Counted from the stretch's first letter, positions 8,199 to 17,153 are shown. The stretch is DNA of 64,000 bases from Bacillota bacterium (GCA_023441625.1 JAEZOA010000023.1:1-64000); one strand, 5' to 3'. Notes: generated by a model not told the origin, from the sequence alone. Numbers and translations: made by a program.

Positions 8199-9172
8199 TA
8201 TTCAGTCAACACCCTTCCATTTGCTTGTTCTATAGGCAGATTTGTAAACCCGATAATTTTCGGGTGTCTAAAGTGACCATTATTCGATAGTTCAAGGAAA
8301 TTAATCCAACAGGTGATAATTGGGGCAACCCACATTATCCTACCATCTATAACATCTATTGCTGATATACTACCTTCTGTAAAAGGGCACTCTTCTTGTG
8401 AAAGTTCATCTTTGTACTCCTTTAGTAGTTTCAAATCTGCCTCTTTAAGCCCCAGAGATGCTTTTCCTACATAATTCATCTTGCCATTCTCAGCAGTCTT
8501 AACCCCTAATACAAGAGAATTGGGCTTATCCCCCTTCCATTGTATACCTCCAATAATACAAAGCATCTTTTTAGTAAACTTTGTCTTAAACCATGCCTCG
8601 TGCTTTTTACCGGATATATAAAAACTACTTGTTTTTTTTGAGACTATCCCTTCCATGTTTTGTTCCTTCATTTTTTGAAACAGTTCTTTTCCATCAGAGT
8701 GCATTTCTGATAAATGAATAGCTGAATTACGACCTGTAATAGGCTTTAATACTTTTTCTAAAAGCTGCCTTCTTTCAAATAGCGGGAGATTAGTTAATAG
8801 CTTGTCCTTATACTGGAGAACATCAAAAACCATGTAGTTTATGGGATAATTTTTTTGATAGTATTTTAAGTTCTTTTGGTTTTTTACAGTTTCTCTAGTT
8901 AGGCTGCTATAAAAGGATGGAAAACCTCTCTTATCAAATACCACTATCTCTCCATCAAGTATTATATTATTACCTTTAAACTCTCTATATAACTCGCTTA
9001 GTTCTGGATAAAAGGCAGTCCTATCTTTTCCCTTCTTTGTATATATTTTTAACTCACTATTGCTTAAGTAGACCAATCCCCTTATACCATCCCATTTAAC
9101 CTCATGAGTATATTCGGGATTCTCCTTCACGTCTATACAACTAATGGGTTCCATAGGTTCTATCCAATTCAT
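8198..9172 (-). CDS. ATP-dependent DNA ligase (LigD ligase domain, NHEJ)
   Basis: Seals DNA ends using ATP. The 324 residues have an adenylation domain with the nucleotidyl-lysine motif KWDGIRG (~27-33), YTKKGKDRT (motif Ia region), DGEIVVFD (motif III), EGIVSKK (motif IV) and AWFKTKF (motif V), followed by an OB fold. No polymerase or phosphoesterase domain is attached. The start ATG overlaps the Ku stop by four bases (ATGA), and the stop overlaps the polymerase start, so the three NHEJ genes form one tightly coupled unit. Confidence 0.92.
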   Translation of the reverse strand: MNWIEPMEPISCIDVKENPEYTHEVKWDGIRGLVYLSNSELKIYTKKGKDRTAFYPELSELYREFKGNNIILDGEIVVFDKRGFPSFYSSLTRETVKNQKNLKYYQKNYPINYMVFDVLQYKDKLLTNLPLFERRQLLEKVLKPITGRNSAIHLSEMHSDGKELFQKMKEQNMEGIVSKKTSSFYISGKKHEAWFKTKFTKKMLCIIGGIQWKGDKPNSLVLGVKTAENGKMNYVGKASLGLKEADLKLLKEYKDELSQEECPFTEGSISAIDVIDGRIMWVAPIITCWINFLELSNNGHFRHPKIIGFTNLPIEQANGRVLTE

Positions 9173-10059
9173 GATTTTACAGGCTCCTTGGGTTTTCTTG
9201 ACTTTCTCTTTGGCTTTTCGACTACGTTAGTTTGCAACTTGTCATTAGACTTTTCTGACTTGATTTCCTTTGTTTCCTTTGTTTCCTTGTTCCCCTTTGA
9301 CATTTCTATACTCTGTTTCAAGGCCTCCATCAAGCTTACTACATTATCCTTTTCTGCTTCTCTCTTTACAACAACTTCTTTACCTTCTACTTTTGCGTTA
9401 ATCCTTTCAACAAGCCTCTCACGATATGTGTCAATATACTTTTGAGGGTTAAATACTGCAGTAAGATTTTCAATTAGCTGTACAGCCATATCTAGTTCGG
9501 CCTTGGTTGTCTGAATGTTTTCTGGAATTCCAGGAACCTGCTTATAATCTCTAACCTCATCTGGATAAAATATTGTCTCTAATACAATAACATTATTGTA
9601 TACTCTAATCACAGCAAGAGATTCACGTTCTCTTATAGTTATTTTTGCAACAGCTATCCTGTCTTTTCCACTTAAAGCCTCCCTTAAAAGGGTATATGCC
9701 TTTCCTCCCGTTTCTTGAGGAGCCAAAAAATATGTCTTGTCAAAATAAATGGGATCAACCTCCTCAAGCTTAACAAAATCTAATATTTCAACTGTCTTTT
9801 CACCTTTTGTCTCAACAGCCTCAAAGTCTTCCTCTGTCAATATTACAAACTTGCCAGGTTCATATTCATATCCCTTAACTATATCTTCTGGCTGTACTTC
9901 TTTGTCACAAGCAGGACACACTTTTTTATACTTTACAGGCGTATGACATTCCTTATGAATATATTTAAACCGTATATTTTTATCCTCTGTTGCTGTAAAC
10001 ATTTTCACAGGTATATTTACTAATCCAAAGCTAATTGAACCTTTCCAAACTGTATGCAT
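9169..10059 (-). CDS. ku: Ku homodimer DNA end-binding protein
   Basis: Ring-forming protein that binds double-strand ends and recruits LigD. Begins MHTVWKGSISFGLVNIPVKM, the conserved bacterial Ku start; a CxxC-like pair (VCPACDKEV) and DIVKGYEYE follow. The C-terminal ~45 residues are lysine-rich and repetitive (KETKETKEIKSEK...KPKRKSRKPKEP), as in Ku proteins with basic tails. I place the start at the ATG at 10057-10059, preceded by GGAGGGTG; an upstream in-frame start lacks a site and adds an unconserved leader. First gene of the Ku-ligase-polymerase unit. Confidence 0.95.
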   Translation of the reverse strand: MHTVWKGSISFGLVNIPVKMFTATEDKNIRFKYIHKECHTPVKYKKVCPACDKEVQPEDIVKGYEYEPGKFVILTEEDFEAVETKGEKTVEILDFVKLEEVDPIYFDKTYFLAPQETGGKAYTLLREALSGKDRIAVAKITIRERESLAVIRVYNNVIVLETIFYPDEVRDYKQVPGIPENIQTTKAELDMAVQLIENLTAVFNPQKYIDTYRERLVERINAKVEGKEVVVKREAEKDNVVSLMEALKQSIEMSKGNKETKETKEIKSEKSNDKLQTNVVEKPKRKSRKPKEPVKS

Positions 10060-10228
10060 AAACACCCTCCATGAACTAGACCTGTTATACTGATAACTCA
10101 AAACCTTGCCCCTTCAATAAAAAAGTTATCATTATTTTCTGTATAAAGAGCGCTAATTATACGTGACTATAAAGTTAGTTGGAATTGCATGAATGTCTAT
10201 GTTAGGTGTTATTGTCAATAAGCCAAAA

Positions 10229-10294
10229 CAAGGTATCTTAGAAAGGGAAGCACTCAAGATTAAAAGCTCTGGCAAATCCCCTTTAAAGATACCT
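10229..10294 (-). terminator. Long hairpin between the GerMN gene and ku
   Basis: AAGGTATCTTAGAAAGGG pairs with CCCCTTTAAAGATACCTT over about 17 bp with one bulge, around a ~30-base loop. It lies just past the stop of the GerMN gene. The T-run is weak (TTGTTTTGG), so terminator function is likely but not certain. Confidence 0.5.
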
Positions 10295-10321
10295 TGGTAT
10301 TTTATATGAAACTATAAAGAC

Positions 10322-11161
10322 TTACTCTAATATTTCTATATTTGTTTCTACATTATCAATATTATCATTTGCCTCTGAACTAGTCTTTTTATCCTTAGAA
10401 GTACCCTCTTTTATTTGTTCCTTGTTTTCTGTGCTGCCTTTATTTTCTGTACTGCCTTTATTCTCTGTACCGCCCTTATTTTCTGTACCGCCCTTATTTT
10501 CTGTACAGCCCTTATTTTCTGTACCGCCCTTAGTTTTTTCCTCAGTAGGATTAACCTTATTGTTATTGCTTTGCTTTGCAGAAATTAGATATGCCGATCT
10601 AGGATATGCCATATCAATTTGGTAGTTACCCTTGAATTCTTTTTTTACTTTTCCATCAATTTTGAATTGTACTGATTTTATATCTGGTAATTCAGTTAAT
10701 GTATTTACTATTGAGTATAGGGTTAACTGCTCATTTTTCTTTCCACCAGTATGCTTATCAACGAACTCCTTAGATAAATCAACTGTAGCCACACCTTCTT
10801 TAATAGTCACGTCTGCTTTGACAGTTGTCCCCTTTGGAATATAATTTTGTAATAAGCTTCCTTTAGCAGGCCCACTTATAAGCTCCTTTAATACTACAGT
10901 AGCTAAATGTGCATTTCCTTTACTTGTCTCAGTATTACTAATATATCTTGTCTCTGGTGATAGTTTATTCCCTTGTTCATTAACAAAGTATAATTGAACC
11001 GGAGTTTTATCCTTTAGGCTATTTGCTTCGTCCTCACCCATAGTTACACTACTAGCAGGAGTCAATTCATCATTAACAATACTATCATTAGATTGAGTAC
11101 ATCCAGTAAATATGGTCATCATAATTCCACATACTAAAATTAAACCTAATATTTTTCGCAT
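10322..11161 (-). CDS. GerMN-domain lipoprotein with hexapeptide-repeat tail
   Basis: Secreted, lipid-anchored protein. Residues 1-20 form a lipoprotein signal (hydrophobic core, FTGC lipobox, Cys20). Residues ~50-195 form a GerMN domain (PVQLYFVNEQGNKL, then a VATVDLSKEFV strand). GerM of B. subtilis acts in sporulation and spore germination. The C-terminal third is low-complexity, with six tandem six-residue repeats of the type GTENKG, encoded by six 18-bp DNA repeats at 10422-10529, then a charged tail. Start ATG has GAGGTGG upstream. Monocistronic. The tail is probably a flexible spacer. Confidence 0.85.
   Translation of the reverse strand: MRKILGLILVCGIMMTIFTGCTQSNDSIVNDELTPASSVTMGEDEANSLKDKTPVQLYFVNEQGNKLSPETRYISNTETSKGNAHLATVVLKELISGPAKGSLLQNYIPKGTTVKADVTIKEGVATVDLSKEFVDKHTGGKKNEQLTLYSIVNTLTELPDIKSVQFKIDGKVKKEFKGNYQIDMAYPRSAYLISAKQSNNNKVNPTEEKTKGGTENKGCTENKGGTENKGGTENKGSTENKGSTENKEQIKEGTSKDKKTSSEANDNIDNVETNIEILE
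10422..10529 (-). repeat. Six tandem 18-bp repeats inside the GerMN lipoprotein gene
   Basis: Units of the form TTATTTTCTGTACCGCCC (plus strand) repeat six times in frame and encode GTENKG-like hexapeptides. The units differ by a few bases, and one gives CTENKG. Confidence 0.9.
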
Positions 11162-11321
11162 ATTTGTTCCACCTCACACTTAAATGTTTAAGTTATTTAT
11201 ATGAATATTCATCCTTACACCATTATTTCTATGCCCAAGGATTAAGAAGTATTCTAACTTGTCAACATTTTTTAACAGTTTATATTGGAAATATTAGTGA
11301 GGTTTTTACCCTGCAAAAAAA

Positions 11322-12194
11322 TTATAAGCCCCTTAAATACCCAACAATTTTCTTTCCTGCAATTGCACCCTGTCCAACTGCAGTGGAAACTTGCTTTATA
11401 CCACCTGTACAATCACCGGCAGCATATAATCCCTTAAGGTTTGTTTGCTGATTTTCATCAACCACAACAGAACTTTTATTTGTTATAACACCCAATTTTC
11501 TTGCGAAATCTATACTTGATGCTGACTCAAATGCTATAAATAGCCCTTCAAGGTTTTCCTCAGAATCATCTTTAAATATTATTTTTTCAATAACATCTCT
11601 TCCATCAATACCTTTTATTATGTTTTTATTAATTATGAAGTTAGCCGCAAGCTTTTTGTATTTCTCAGAAAGTTCTAATTCATTACCATTTGTATAAATA
11701 GTTATATTCTTTGTCAAAGGTTCTAATTCCATAGCCTCATGTATAACATAATCCTTATACCCTACCACTCCAACCTTACGCCCCCTATAAAAAAAACCGT
11801 CACAGGTGGTACAATAACTTACTCCACTTCCTTCAAAATCAGTAAGTCTGTCAATTTTTAATTTTGCAACCTGCTGCCCAGTAGCCATTAATACAGCCTT
11901 ACAGGAGTAGTTCTGCTCAGTAGTATATATGTCAAAAAATTCTGCCTTTTCTATTGCTATTACCTCGCTATCAGAAAACTTCACACCTAATCTTTGTGCT
12001 TGCTTTTCTCCCTGCTCCAATAGATATTTGCCAGAAATGGGCTCAGAAAAGCCATAATAATTTTCGATTCTATCAGCTTTATTTAAAGAACTTTTATCCT
12101 GCCCAATGACTAAAGTCCTAAGACCAGCTCTTACAGTATATAATGCTGCTGAAATACCTGCTGGACCTTTTCCAATTATTATTACATCAAACAT
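11322..12194 (-). CDS. Thioredoxin-reductase-like flavoprotein without an NADPH motif (FFTR type)
   Basis: 290-aa flavoprotein with the TrxB layout: N-terminal FAD motif GKGPAG, redox pair CTTC at residues 128-131 in a CTTCDG context, and C-terminal FAD motif YAAGDCTGGIKQVSTAVGQG. The central domain lacks the NADPH signatures of normal TrxB: where VVGGGDSA is expected it reads VVGYKDYV (~143-150), and no HRR-type phosphate-binding motif is present. This matches the ferredoxin-dependent flavin thioredoxin reductases described from clostridia, which take electrons from ferredoxin. No thioredoxin gene is adjacent. Start ATG with AAGGAG upstream. Confidence 0.8.
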   Translation of the reverse strand: MFDVIIIGKGPAGISAALYTVRAGLRTLVIGQDKSSLNKADRIENYYGFSEPISGKYLLEQGEKQAQRLGVKFSDSEVIAIEKAEFFDIYTTEQNYSCKAVLMATGQQVAKLKIDRLTDFEGSGVSYCTTCDGFFYRGRKVGVVGYKDYVIHEAMELEPLTKNITIYTNGNELELSEKYKKLAANFIINKNIIKGIDGRDVIEKIIFKDDSEENLEGLFIAFESASSIDFARKLGVITNKSSVVVDENQQTNLKGLYAAGDCTGGIKQVSTAVGQGAIAGKKIVGYLRGL

Positions 12195-12410
12195 AATCTT
12201 TTCTCTCCTTATTGAGCTATCTACAATTTAATGAGCCTATAATTTAAAGAAACATAACAAAGATGCTACTACTTATATACTATACCACCTTTTACTATTT
12301 TTTAAATATTTTTTAGTTCTCCTAGCTTTAAAAAAATTTTTAAAAATGTAACATCTTAAAATTCATTTACATAGTATGCATTATCTTAAATATAATTTGG
12401 AGGTAAAGTT

Positions 12411-12620
12411 ATGGGATGTTTTTGTGGTGGCGGTAGTAAAAGTGGTGGTTTTGGATGTGAATGGTTAATAATATTGGCTATTCTATTCTTCTGCTTCTGT
12501 AATGGCAGTAATGGTATATTCTCAGATCTATTCGGTAGTGACTGTGATTGGCTAATCTGGGTTGCAATTATTTTATTGCTATTGTTCCTATGCAACAATA
12601 ACGATGACTGCTGCGATTAA
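12411..12620 (+). CDS. Small Gly/Cys-rich membrane protein of unknown function
   Basis: 69 residues. It opens with a Gly/Cys-rich stretch (MGCFCGGGSKSGGFGC), has two hydrophobic segments (~18-30 and ~47-60) separated by an NGSNGIFSDLFGSD loop, and ends CNNNDDCCD. The nine cysteines and two short membrane segments resemble small sporulation-associated membrane peptides (YjcZ-like), but I do not recognise a defined family. The ATG has TTGGAGG eight bases upstream and a strong terminator follows at 12660, so the gene looks real and monocistronic. Confidence 0.75.
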   Translation: MGCFCGGGSKSGGFGCEWLIILAILFFCFCNGSNGIFSDLFGSDCDWLIWVAIILLLLFLCNNNDDCCD

Positions 12621-12659
12621 TTCTCTTAAACCGCCTGTTAAAGGGCAAAATTACTTAAA

Positions 12660-12693
12660 ATAGAAGCTTGGGTTATAGATCCAAGCTTCTATT
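12660..12693 (+). terminator. Intrinsic terminator after the Gly/Cys-rich gene
   Basis: TAGAAGCTTGG pairs perfectly with CCAAGCTTCTA around a 9-base loop, followed by TTTCG. Confidence 0.75.
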
Positions 12694-12791
12694 TCGAATT
12701 TATCAAACGGTTTTAATACATATTAAGCTTAGCCTATAGCATAGACTGTAAATAGTAAAATAAATTAGATTTTTATAAATAGGAGGTTTAT

Positions 12792-13106
12792 ATGGGAGAT
12801 TCATTAAGTAAGAAATTACAGGAAATGTTAGCTGATAAAATGGTCCAATCCAAATTAAATAAGGCTATTGAAATGTTTAAAAAAGAAGATATGGAAGAAA
12901 TCCAAAAGAAAATAGATAAACTTGACAAGGAAGAATTAATGAATAAAATTAATGAGTTTGATGATGAAAAAATTAAAAATCTAAATATCGATAAGGAAGA
13001 GATTAAGAAGAAAATTACTAAAAAAGATTTAGATAAATTAGAAAAAATGCTAGGTAAAGATAGTGATGCCATAATGAAAAAAGTAAATGATTTCTTAAAA
13101 TCTTAA
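12792..13106 (+). CDS. Charged helical protein of unknown function
   Basis: 104 residues, almost wholly Lys/Glu/Asp-rich predicted helix (MFKKEDMEEIQKKIDKLDKE and similar heptad-like runs), with no Cys, Trp or membrane segment. Probably a coiled coil. I do not recognise the family. AGGAGG lies seven bases before the ATG. It is the first of three consecutive plus-strand genes of unknown function (12792-13941), the next starting 25 bases downstream, so they likely form an operon. Confidence 0.75.
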   Translation: MGDSLSKKLQEMLADKMVQSKLNKAIEMFKKEDMEEIQKKIDKLDKEELMNKINEFDDEKIKNLNIDKEEIKKKITKKDLDKLEKMLGKDSDAIMKKVNDFLKS

Positions 13107-13131
13107 CGGAAATTAAATTGGAGGTATTTGA

Positions 13132-13527
13132 ATGAGTGACGAGATGGGAGATAAACTTAAACAAATAACAGATATGCTTGGACAAAACTCAAATACAAAT
13201 ATCCCTGATAATGTTAAGGGCTTATTAAACATGCTTATGTCAAACAACAGTACTAAAGAAGAAAGCCCTTCAGATGATACTGAGCAAAGGTCAAGTTCAT
13301 CTGGTGAAGATGCTCCCAAAGCTGATACTGATGAGTTTTCTGATATGGCAAGAAAAATGAAAAAAGCTATGAAGATGCTTAATCCTTCTAGTGATCCTAA
13401 AATAAACTTACTTAATGCCATTAATCCTTATCTAAACAAAAAAAGGCAAAGAAAACTCCAAACCTGTATGAAGCTTATAAAAATGGGAAGCTTAACAAAA
13501 TTATTTGATGAATCGGAGGAACGATAA
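13132..13527 (+). CDS. Hydrophilic protein of unknown function
   Basis: 131 residues: an N-terminal helical part (KLKQITDMLGQN), a Ser/Glu/Asp-rich linker (~45-75), then a C-terminal helical domain ending with a basic segment, NPYLNKKRQRKLQTCMKLIK. The layout resembles small regulatory or assembly proteins, but no family is recognised. GGAGG is nine bases upstream of the ATG. Middle gene of the three-gene unit; 54 bases separate it from the next start. Confidence 0.75.
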   Translation: MSDEMGDKLKQITDMLGQNSNTNIPDNVKGLLNMLMSNNSTKEESPSDDTEQRSSSSGEDAPKADTDEFSDMARKMKKAMKMLNPSSDPKINLLNAINPYLNKKRQRKLQTCMKLIKMGSLTKLFDESEER

Positions 13528-13581
13528 ACATAGGCGATAATACTAAAACTATAGAATTACAATTGGACAGGAGTGGAAAGT

Positions 13582-13941
13582 ATGGTTTATAGTAAAGATC
13601 CTCCAAAGTCTCGAAAGTATAAGAAAAGTGTATCTTCAAAACATCATAAATCTCACTCTCAACATTCTACTAATTTAGAAGAGCCTGCTTTGCCCTTGGT
13701 TGAAACTGTAAGTGCTCAAGAAAAAAAGAGTCCTTCAGCTTTCAGTTTTCTTTCTTCTCTTTTTGGACCAAAAGAAGAAAGAGGTGAAAAATCAGGGAAG
13801 CCTATTTTAAATTTACTAGATCATAATATCTATTTGGATGATTTGTTACTAATTGGTTTAATTTTATTACTTATGACAGATAAAATAGAGGATGAAATCC
13901 TTATAATTATCCTAGTATACCTTCTACTGGATATTTTTTAG
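13582..13941 (+). CDS. Small protein with basic N-terminus and hydrophobic C-terminal hairpin
   Basis: 119 residues. The N-terminal third is Lys/His/Ser-rich (KSRKYKKSVSSKHHKSHSQH), the middle is a linker, and the C-terminus has two leucine/isoleucine-rich segments (LLLIGLILLLM and ILIIILVYLLLDIF) around a charged turn. This looks like a membrane- or surface-anchored tail. I place the start at the ATG at 13582, eight bases after AGGAG; an in-frame GTG nine bases earlier overlaps that site. Its last 18 bases overlap the convergent gene at 13924. Family not recognised. Confidence 0.7.
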   Translation: MVYSKDPPKSRKYKKSVSSKHHKSHSQHSTNLEEPALPLVETVSAQEKKSPSAFSFLSSLFGPKEERGEKSGKPILNLLDHNIYLDDLLLIGLILLLMTDKIEDEILIIILVYLLLDIF

Positions 13942-14823
13942 CTGTTGGCTTCTTTTTTTAAATTCATAACTATACTTTTTGAAAGAGTAAAATACAAAGC
14001 ATACTAGTAGGGCAATAAAAATGGTCTTAAAAATAATATTAACAAATAATAAAATATTGTTTGTAGCACCCGATACAATTTGAGCGTTTGCCAAAGAGAA
14101 ATTGGCTATTATATAAACAATATCAAATATCAATAAAATAAAATCAAAAATAATAAATTTTGATAATAATGGCCAAAAGTTTCTATCAGATATTTTTTTT
14201 GCTATCTTAAAGTGATTTTTATTATATACTATAGCTGATGGATACCAGAAAACTATATACTGTCTAAAGAAAGCAAAGCTAAAGAATAGAATTAATATAG
14301 TTATTATAAAGAGTAAAATTCCAGCAATAATATTTATAGTACCACTAAAAGCATTATCAATAAATATTGCAGCCGGGATTGTTGCAATTAAAACATAAAC
14401 GCAAAATAAAACCATTGAACACAGTGTCCACAAATTTAATGATACCATTCTTAAAAAATACTTTTTTACTCCTTCAATAAATTCGCTTCCATTTTTTTTG
14501 GTTCTGCCCTCTATAGCATTATTTAAAATATTAAAGTAACCTGATAAGAGCAGTGCAAGAATAAGTGCCCCCGTAACAACAAGGATTACAAGTACCAAAA
14601 TAATCATTACAGCAGTTTTTGGTACAAGCACCGTATCAATCACAAATTGAATTATATTAATATAATCATCAAAGGGACTTCCTGATTTAAACATGGTAAT
14701 TCCATAGAATAATGTTATGAAAAGATTTTCAAATATACATATAACTACACTTAGTATTATTGTTAAAACCAGTATTGATGGCCTTTTTACAAGCAAACGA
14801 ATAGCATTCTTAAGTATTTCCAT
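13924..14823 (-). CDS. Multi-pass membrane protein of unknown function
   Basis: 299 residues with about six strongly hydrophobic segments (~18-40, 65-95, 130-155, 163-190, 215-245 and 253-280), starting MEILKNAIRLLVKRPSILV and ending in a basic tail (KKYSYEFKKRSQQ). The pattern resembles the glycerophosphodiester-phosphodiesterase membrane domain/DUF-type integral proteins common in clostridia, which carry no catalytic motif. Start ATG with AAGGAT upstream. The 3' end overlaps the plus-strand gene ending at 13941. Function unknown. Confidence 0.75.
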   Translation of the reverse strand: MEILKNAIRLLVKRPSILVLTIILSVVICIFENLFITLFYGITMFKSGSPFDDYINIIQFVIDTVLVPKTAVMIILVLVILVVTGALILALLLSGYFNILNNAIEGRTKKNGSEFIEGVKKYFLRMVSLNLWTLCSMVLFCVYVLIATIPAAIFIDNAFSGTINIIAGILLFIITILILFFSFAFFRQYIVFWYPSAIVYNKNHFKIAKKISDRNFWPLLSKFIIFDFILLIFDIVYIIANFSLANAQIVSGATNNILLFVNIIFKTIFIALLVCFVFYSFKKYSYEFKKRSQQLKNIQ

Positions 14824-14947
14824 TTTTATCCTTCTTTCTTGGCATATATACGTACTCTCAAATTCTGAGATTTATATAGCTAAATAATACCATAATATAA
14901 CTCTTAGAAACAACCACATAAGGACTCATTATAAAAATTAATGCTGT

Positions 14948-17101
14948 CTAGTTTAGTTCTCTCATACTAAGAGAGATTCTTTTTCTATCAACATCAACCT
15001 CTAAGACTTTAACCTTAACAATATCTCCAACAGCCACAACCTCCATAGGGTTTTTTATAAATTTATCAGCAAGCTGAGAAATATGGACAAGTCCATCTTG
15101 ATGAACTCCGATATCAACAAAAGCACCAAAATCCGCGACATTTCTAACTGTACCAGTTAGTATCATTCCCGATTTTAAATCCTCCAAATGTAGTATGTCT
15201 GTATGAAGTATCGGTTTTGGAAGCTCATCTCTTGGGTCTCTTCCAGGTTTTAATAACTCATTAATAATATCCTTTAATGTTGGCACTCCTATTTCGAGTT
15301 CTTCTGCAACCCTTGTGACTCCTGTCTGCTCGACCTTTTTATCAAGCCCATTTAGCTTTTTAAAGCTTACGTCTGAAAGAGTATAGTTCATTTTATCTAA
15401 GAGCTTTTTTGCGGCTTTATAGGACTCTGGGTGAACAGATGTATTATCTAGTATATTCTCACCATCAGTTATCCTTAGAAAACCAGCACATTGTTCAAAG
15501 GTTTTATCACCAAGCTTTTTAACTTTTTTAATTTCATTCCTATTTCTAAACTTACCATTTTGCTCTCGATATTCTACTACATTTTTAGCTATAGAAGCTG
15601 ATATTCCAGAAACATATGAAAGTAGAGGCGCAGAAGCAGTATTTAAATCTACTCCAACATCATTTACACAGGATTCAACTACTCCTCCTAAAGATTCATC
15701 TAGTCTTTTCTGATTCATATCATGCTGATATTGGCCAACACCAATGGCTTTAGGGTCAATTTTAACTAATTCTGCTAATGGATCCTGAAGTCTTCTGGCA
15801 ATTGAGACAGCACTACGCAATGCTACATCAAAGTCTGGAAATTCTTCAGCTGCAAGCTTTGATGCAGAATAAACAGATGCTCCAGCCTCACTGACAACCA
15901 TATAAAATACTCTTCTGTCTATTTCTTTTAAAAGTTCAACTACAAATATTTCAGATTCTTTTGATGCAGTACCATTACCTATTGAAATGATATCTACATT
16001 ATATTTTTCGATTAGGCTTTTAACTTTTACCTTAGCTTCTTCTACTTTGTTTTGAGGTGGGGTTGGATAAATAACCGTCGTCTCAAGTACTTTACCTGTT
16101 TCATCTACTACAGCCAATTTACACCCAGTCCTGTAAGCAGGGTCCAACCCTAATACTACTCTATCCTTAACTGGAGGCTGCAGCAGAAGATTTCTAAGAT
16201 TTTCAGAAAACACCTTAATAGCCTGCTCCTGAGCTGACTCTGTCAATTGATTTCGAACATCTCTCTCTAATGATGGAAATATAAGTCTACTAAATGAGTC
16301 TTCAATTGCACTCTCAACATATTTTCCCATATCAGTGTTAGTATTTTGTATGGACTTGTTTTTTAGGAAAGACAAGCACAATGCACTATCCACATCAATT
16401 TTTACTTGTAGAAACTCTTCCTTTTCTCCTCTATTTAATGCTAAAACCCGGTGATTTGCTATTTTTGAGATTGGTTCTTTAAAATCATAATACATTCTAT
16501 ATACAGAATCTTCTTCTTTCTTTGCAGTTGAAAATATCATTCCATTTCTATATATTATTTCCCTTAGAGCCTTACGATACTCGGCATTGTCAGAAATCTC
16601 TTCTGCTATAATATCCATAGCACCAGCTAATGCCTCCTCAACACTATTCACACCTTTATCAGCATCAATATAGTTCATGGCTATTTCATCAACAGTGGTA
16701 CGGGAAGGCATCTGTGCATAAATAATTGCAGCAAGTGGTTCTAATCCCTTTTCTTTTGCAATTGATGCACGCGTTTTTCTTTTGACCTTATAAGGTCTAT
16801 AAATGTCTTCAATCTCTTGAAGTGTTACAGATGCATCTAATGAAGAGTTGATTTCGTCAGTCAACTTTCCCTGTCCTTCTATCAGTCTTCTAACATCTTC
16901 TCGTCTTTCATCGAGGCTTCTCAAATATACAAGGCGTTCATATAGTTCTCTTAGTACCTGGTCATTTAATTCACCAGTTACTTCCTTTCTATATCGAGCT
17001 ATAAAAGGTATTGTATTACCTTCATCAATTAGTTTAACTGTATTTTGCACCTGAAAGGGCTTTAAATTGAATTCTTTTATCAATTGCTCAACAATGTTCA
17101 T
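14948..17101 (-). CDS. tex: Tex family RNA-binding transcription accessory protein
   Basis: Conserved nucleic-acid-binding protein thought to act with RNA polymerase. The 717 residues show the family order: N-terminal helical region (FNLKPFQVQNTVKLIDEGN...FIARYRKEVTG), a YqgF/RNase-H-like fold with GLDPAYRTGCKLAVVD (~320-335), helix-hairpin-helix repeats (~495-560, GISASIAKNVVEYREQNG), and a C-terminal S1 domain (~640-715, GTVRNVADFGAFVDIGVHQD). I chose the ATG at 17099-17101 because GGAGG lies five bases upstream; an in-frame start nine codons earlier has none. A sugar-kinase gene ends 52 bases upstream in the same direction. Confidence 0.95.
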   Translation of the reverse strand: MNIVEQLIKEFNLKPFQVQNTVKLIDEGNTIPFIARYRKEVTGELNDQVLRELYERLVYLRSLDERREDVRRLIEGQGKLTDEINSSLDASVTLQEIEDIYRPYKVKRKTRASIAKEKGLEPLAAIIYAQMPSRTTVDEIAMNYIDADKGVNSVEEALAGAMDIIAEEISDNAEYRKALREIIYRNGMIFSTAKKEEDSVYRMYYDFKEPISKIANHRVLALNRGEKEEFLQVKIDVDSALCLSFLKNKSIQNTNTDMGKYVESAIEDSFSRLIFPSLERDVRNQLTESAQEQAIKVFSENLRNLLLQPPVKDRVVLGLDPAYRTGCKLAVVDETGKVLETTVIYPTPPQNKVEEAKVKVKSLIEKYNVDIISIGNGTASKESEIFVVELLKEIDRRVFYMVVSEAGASVYSASKLAAEEFPDFDVALRSAVSIARRLQDPLAELVKIDPKAIGVGQYQHDMNQKRLDESLGGVVESCVNDVGVDLNTASAPLLSYVSGISASIAKNVVEYREQNGKFRNRNEIKKVKKLGDKTFEQCAGFLRITDGENILDNTSVHPESYKAAKKLLDKMNYTLSDVSFKKLNGLDKKVEQTGVTRVAEELEIGVPTLKDIINELLKPGRDPRDELPKPILHTDILHLEDLKSGMILTGTVRNVADFGAFVDIGVHQDGLVHISQLADKFIKNPMEVVAVGDIVKVKVLEVDVDRKRISLSMRELN

Positions 17102-17153
17102 ATTAACCTCCACGCCAGCTTTTGGCAAAAATAGTAAATAAATTATAAATTCT

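Noticed and set aside
10422..10625. 67-codon plus-strand frame with FSVLPL repeats
   Set aside because: The repeats are the antisense of the GTENKG tandem repeats of the GerMN gene, so the pattern is not evidence of a second protein.
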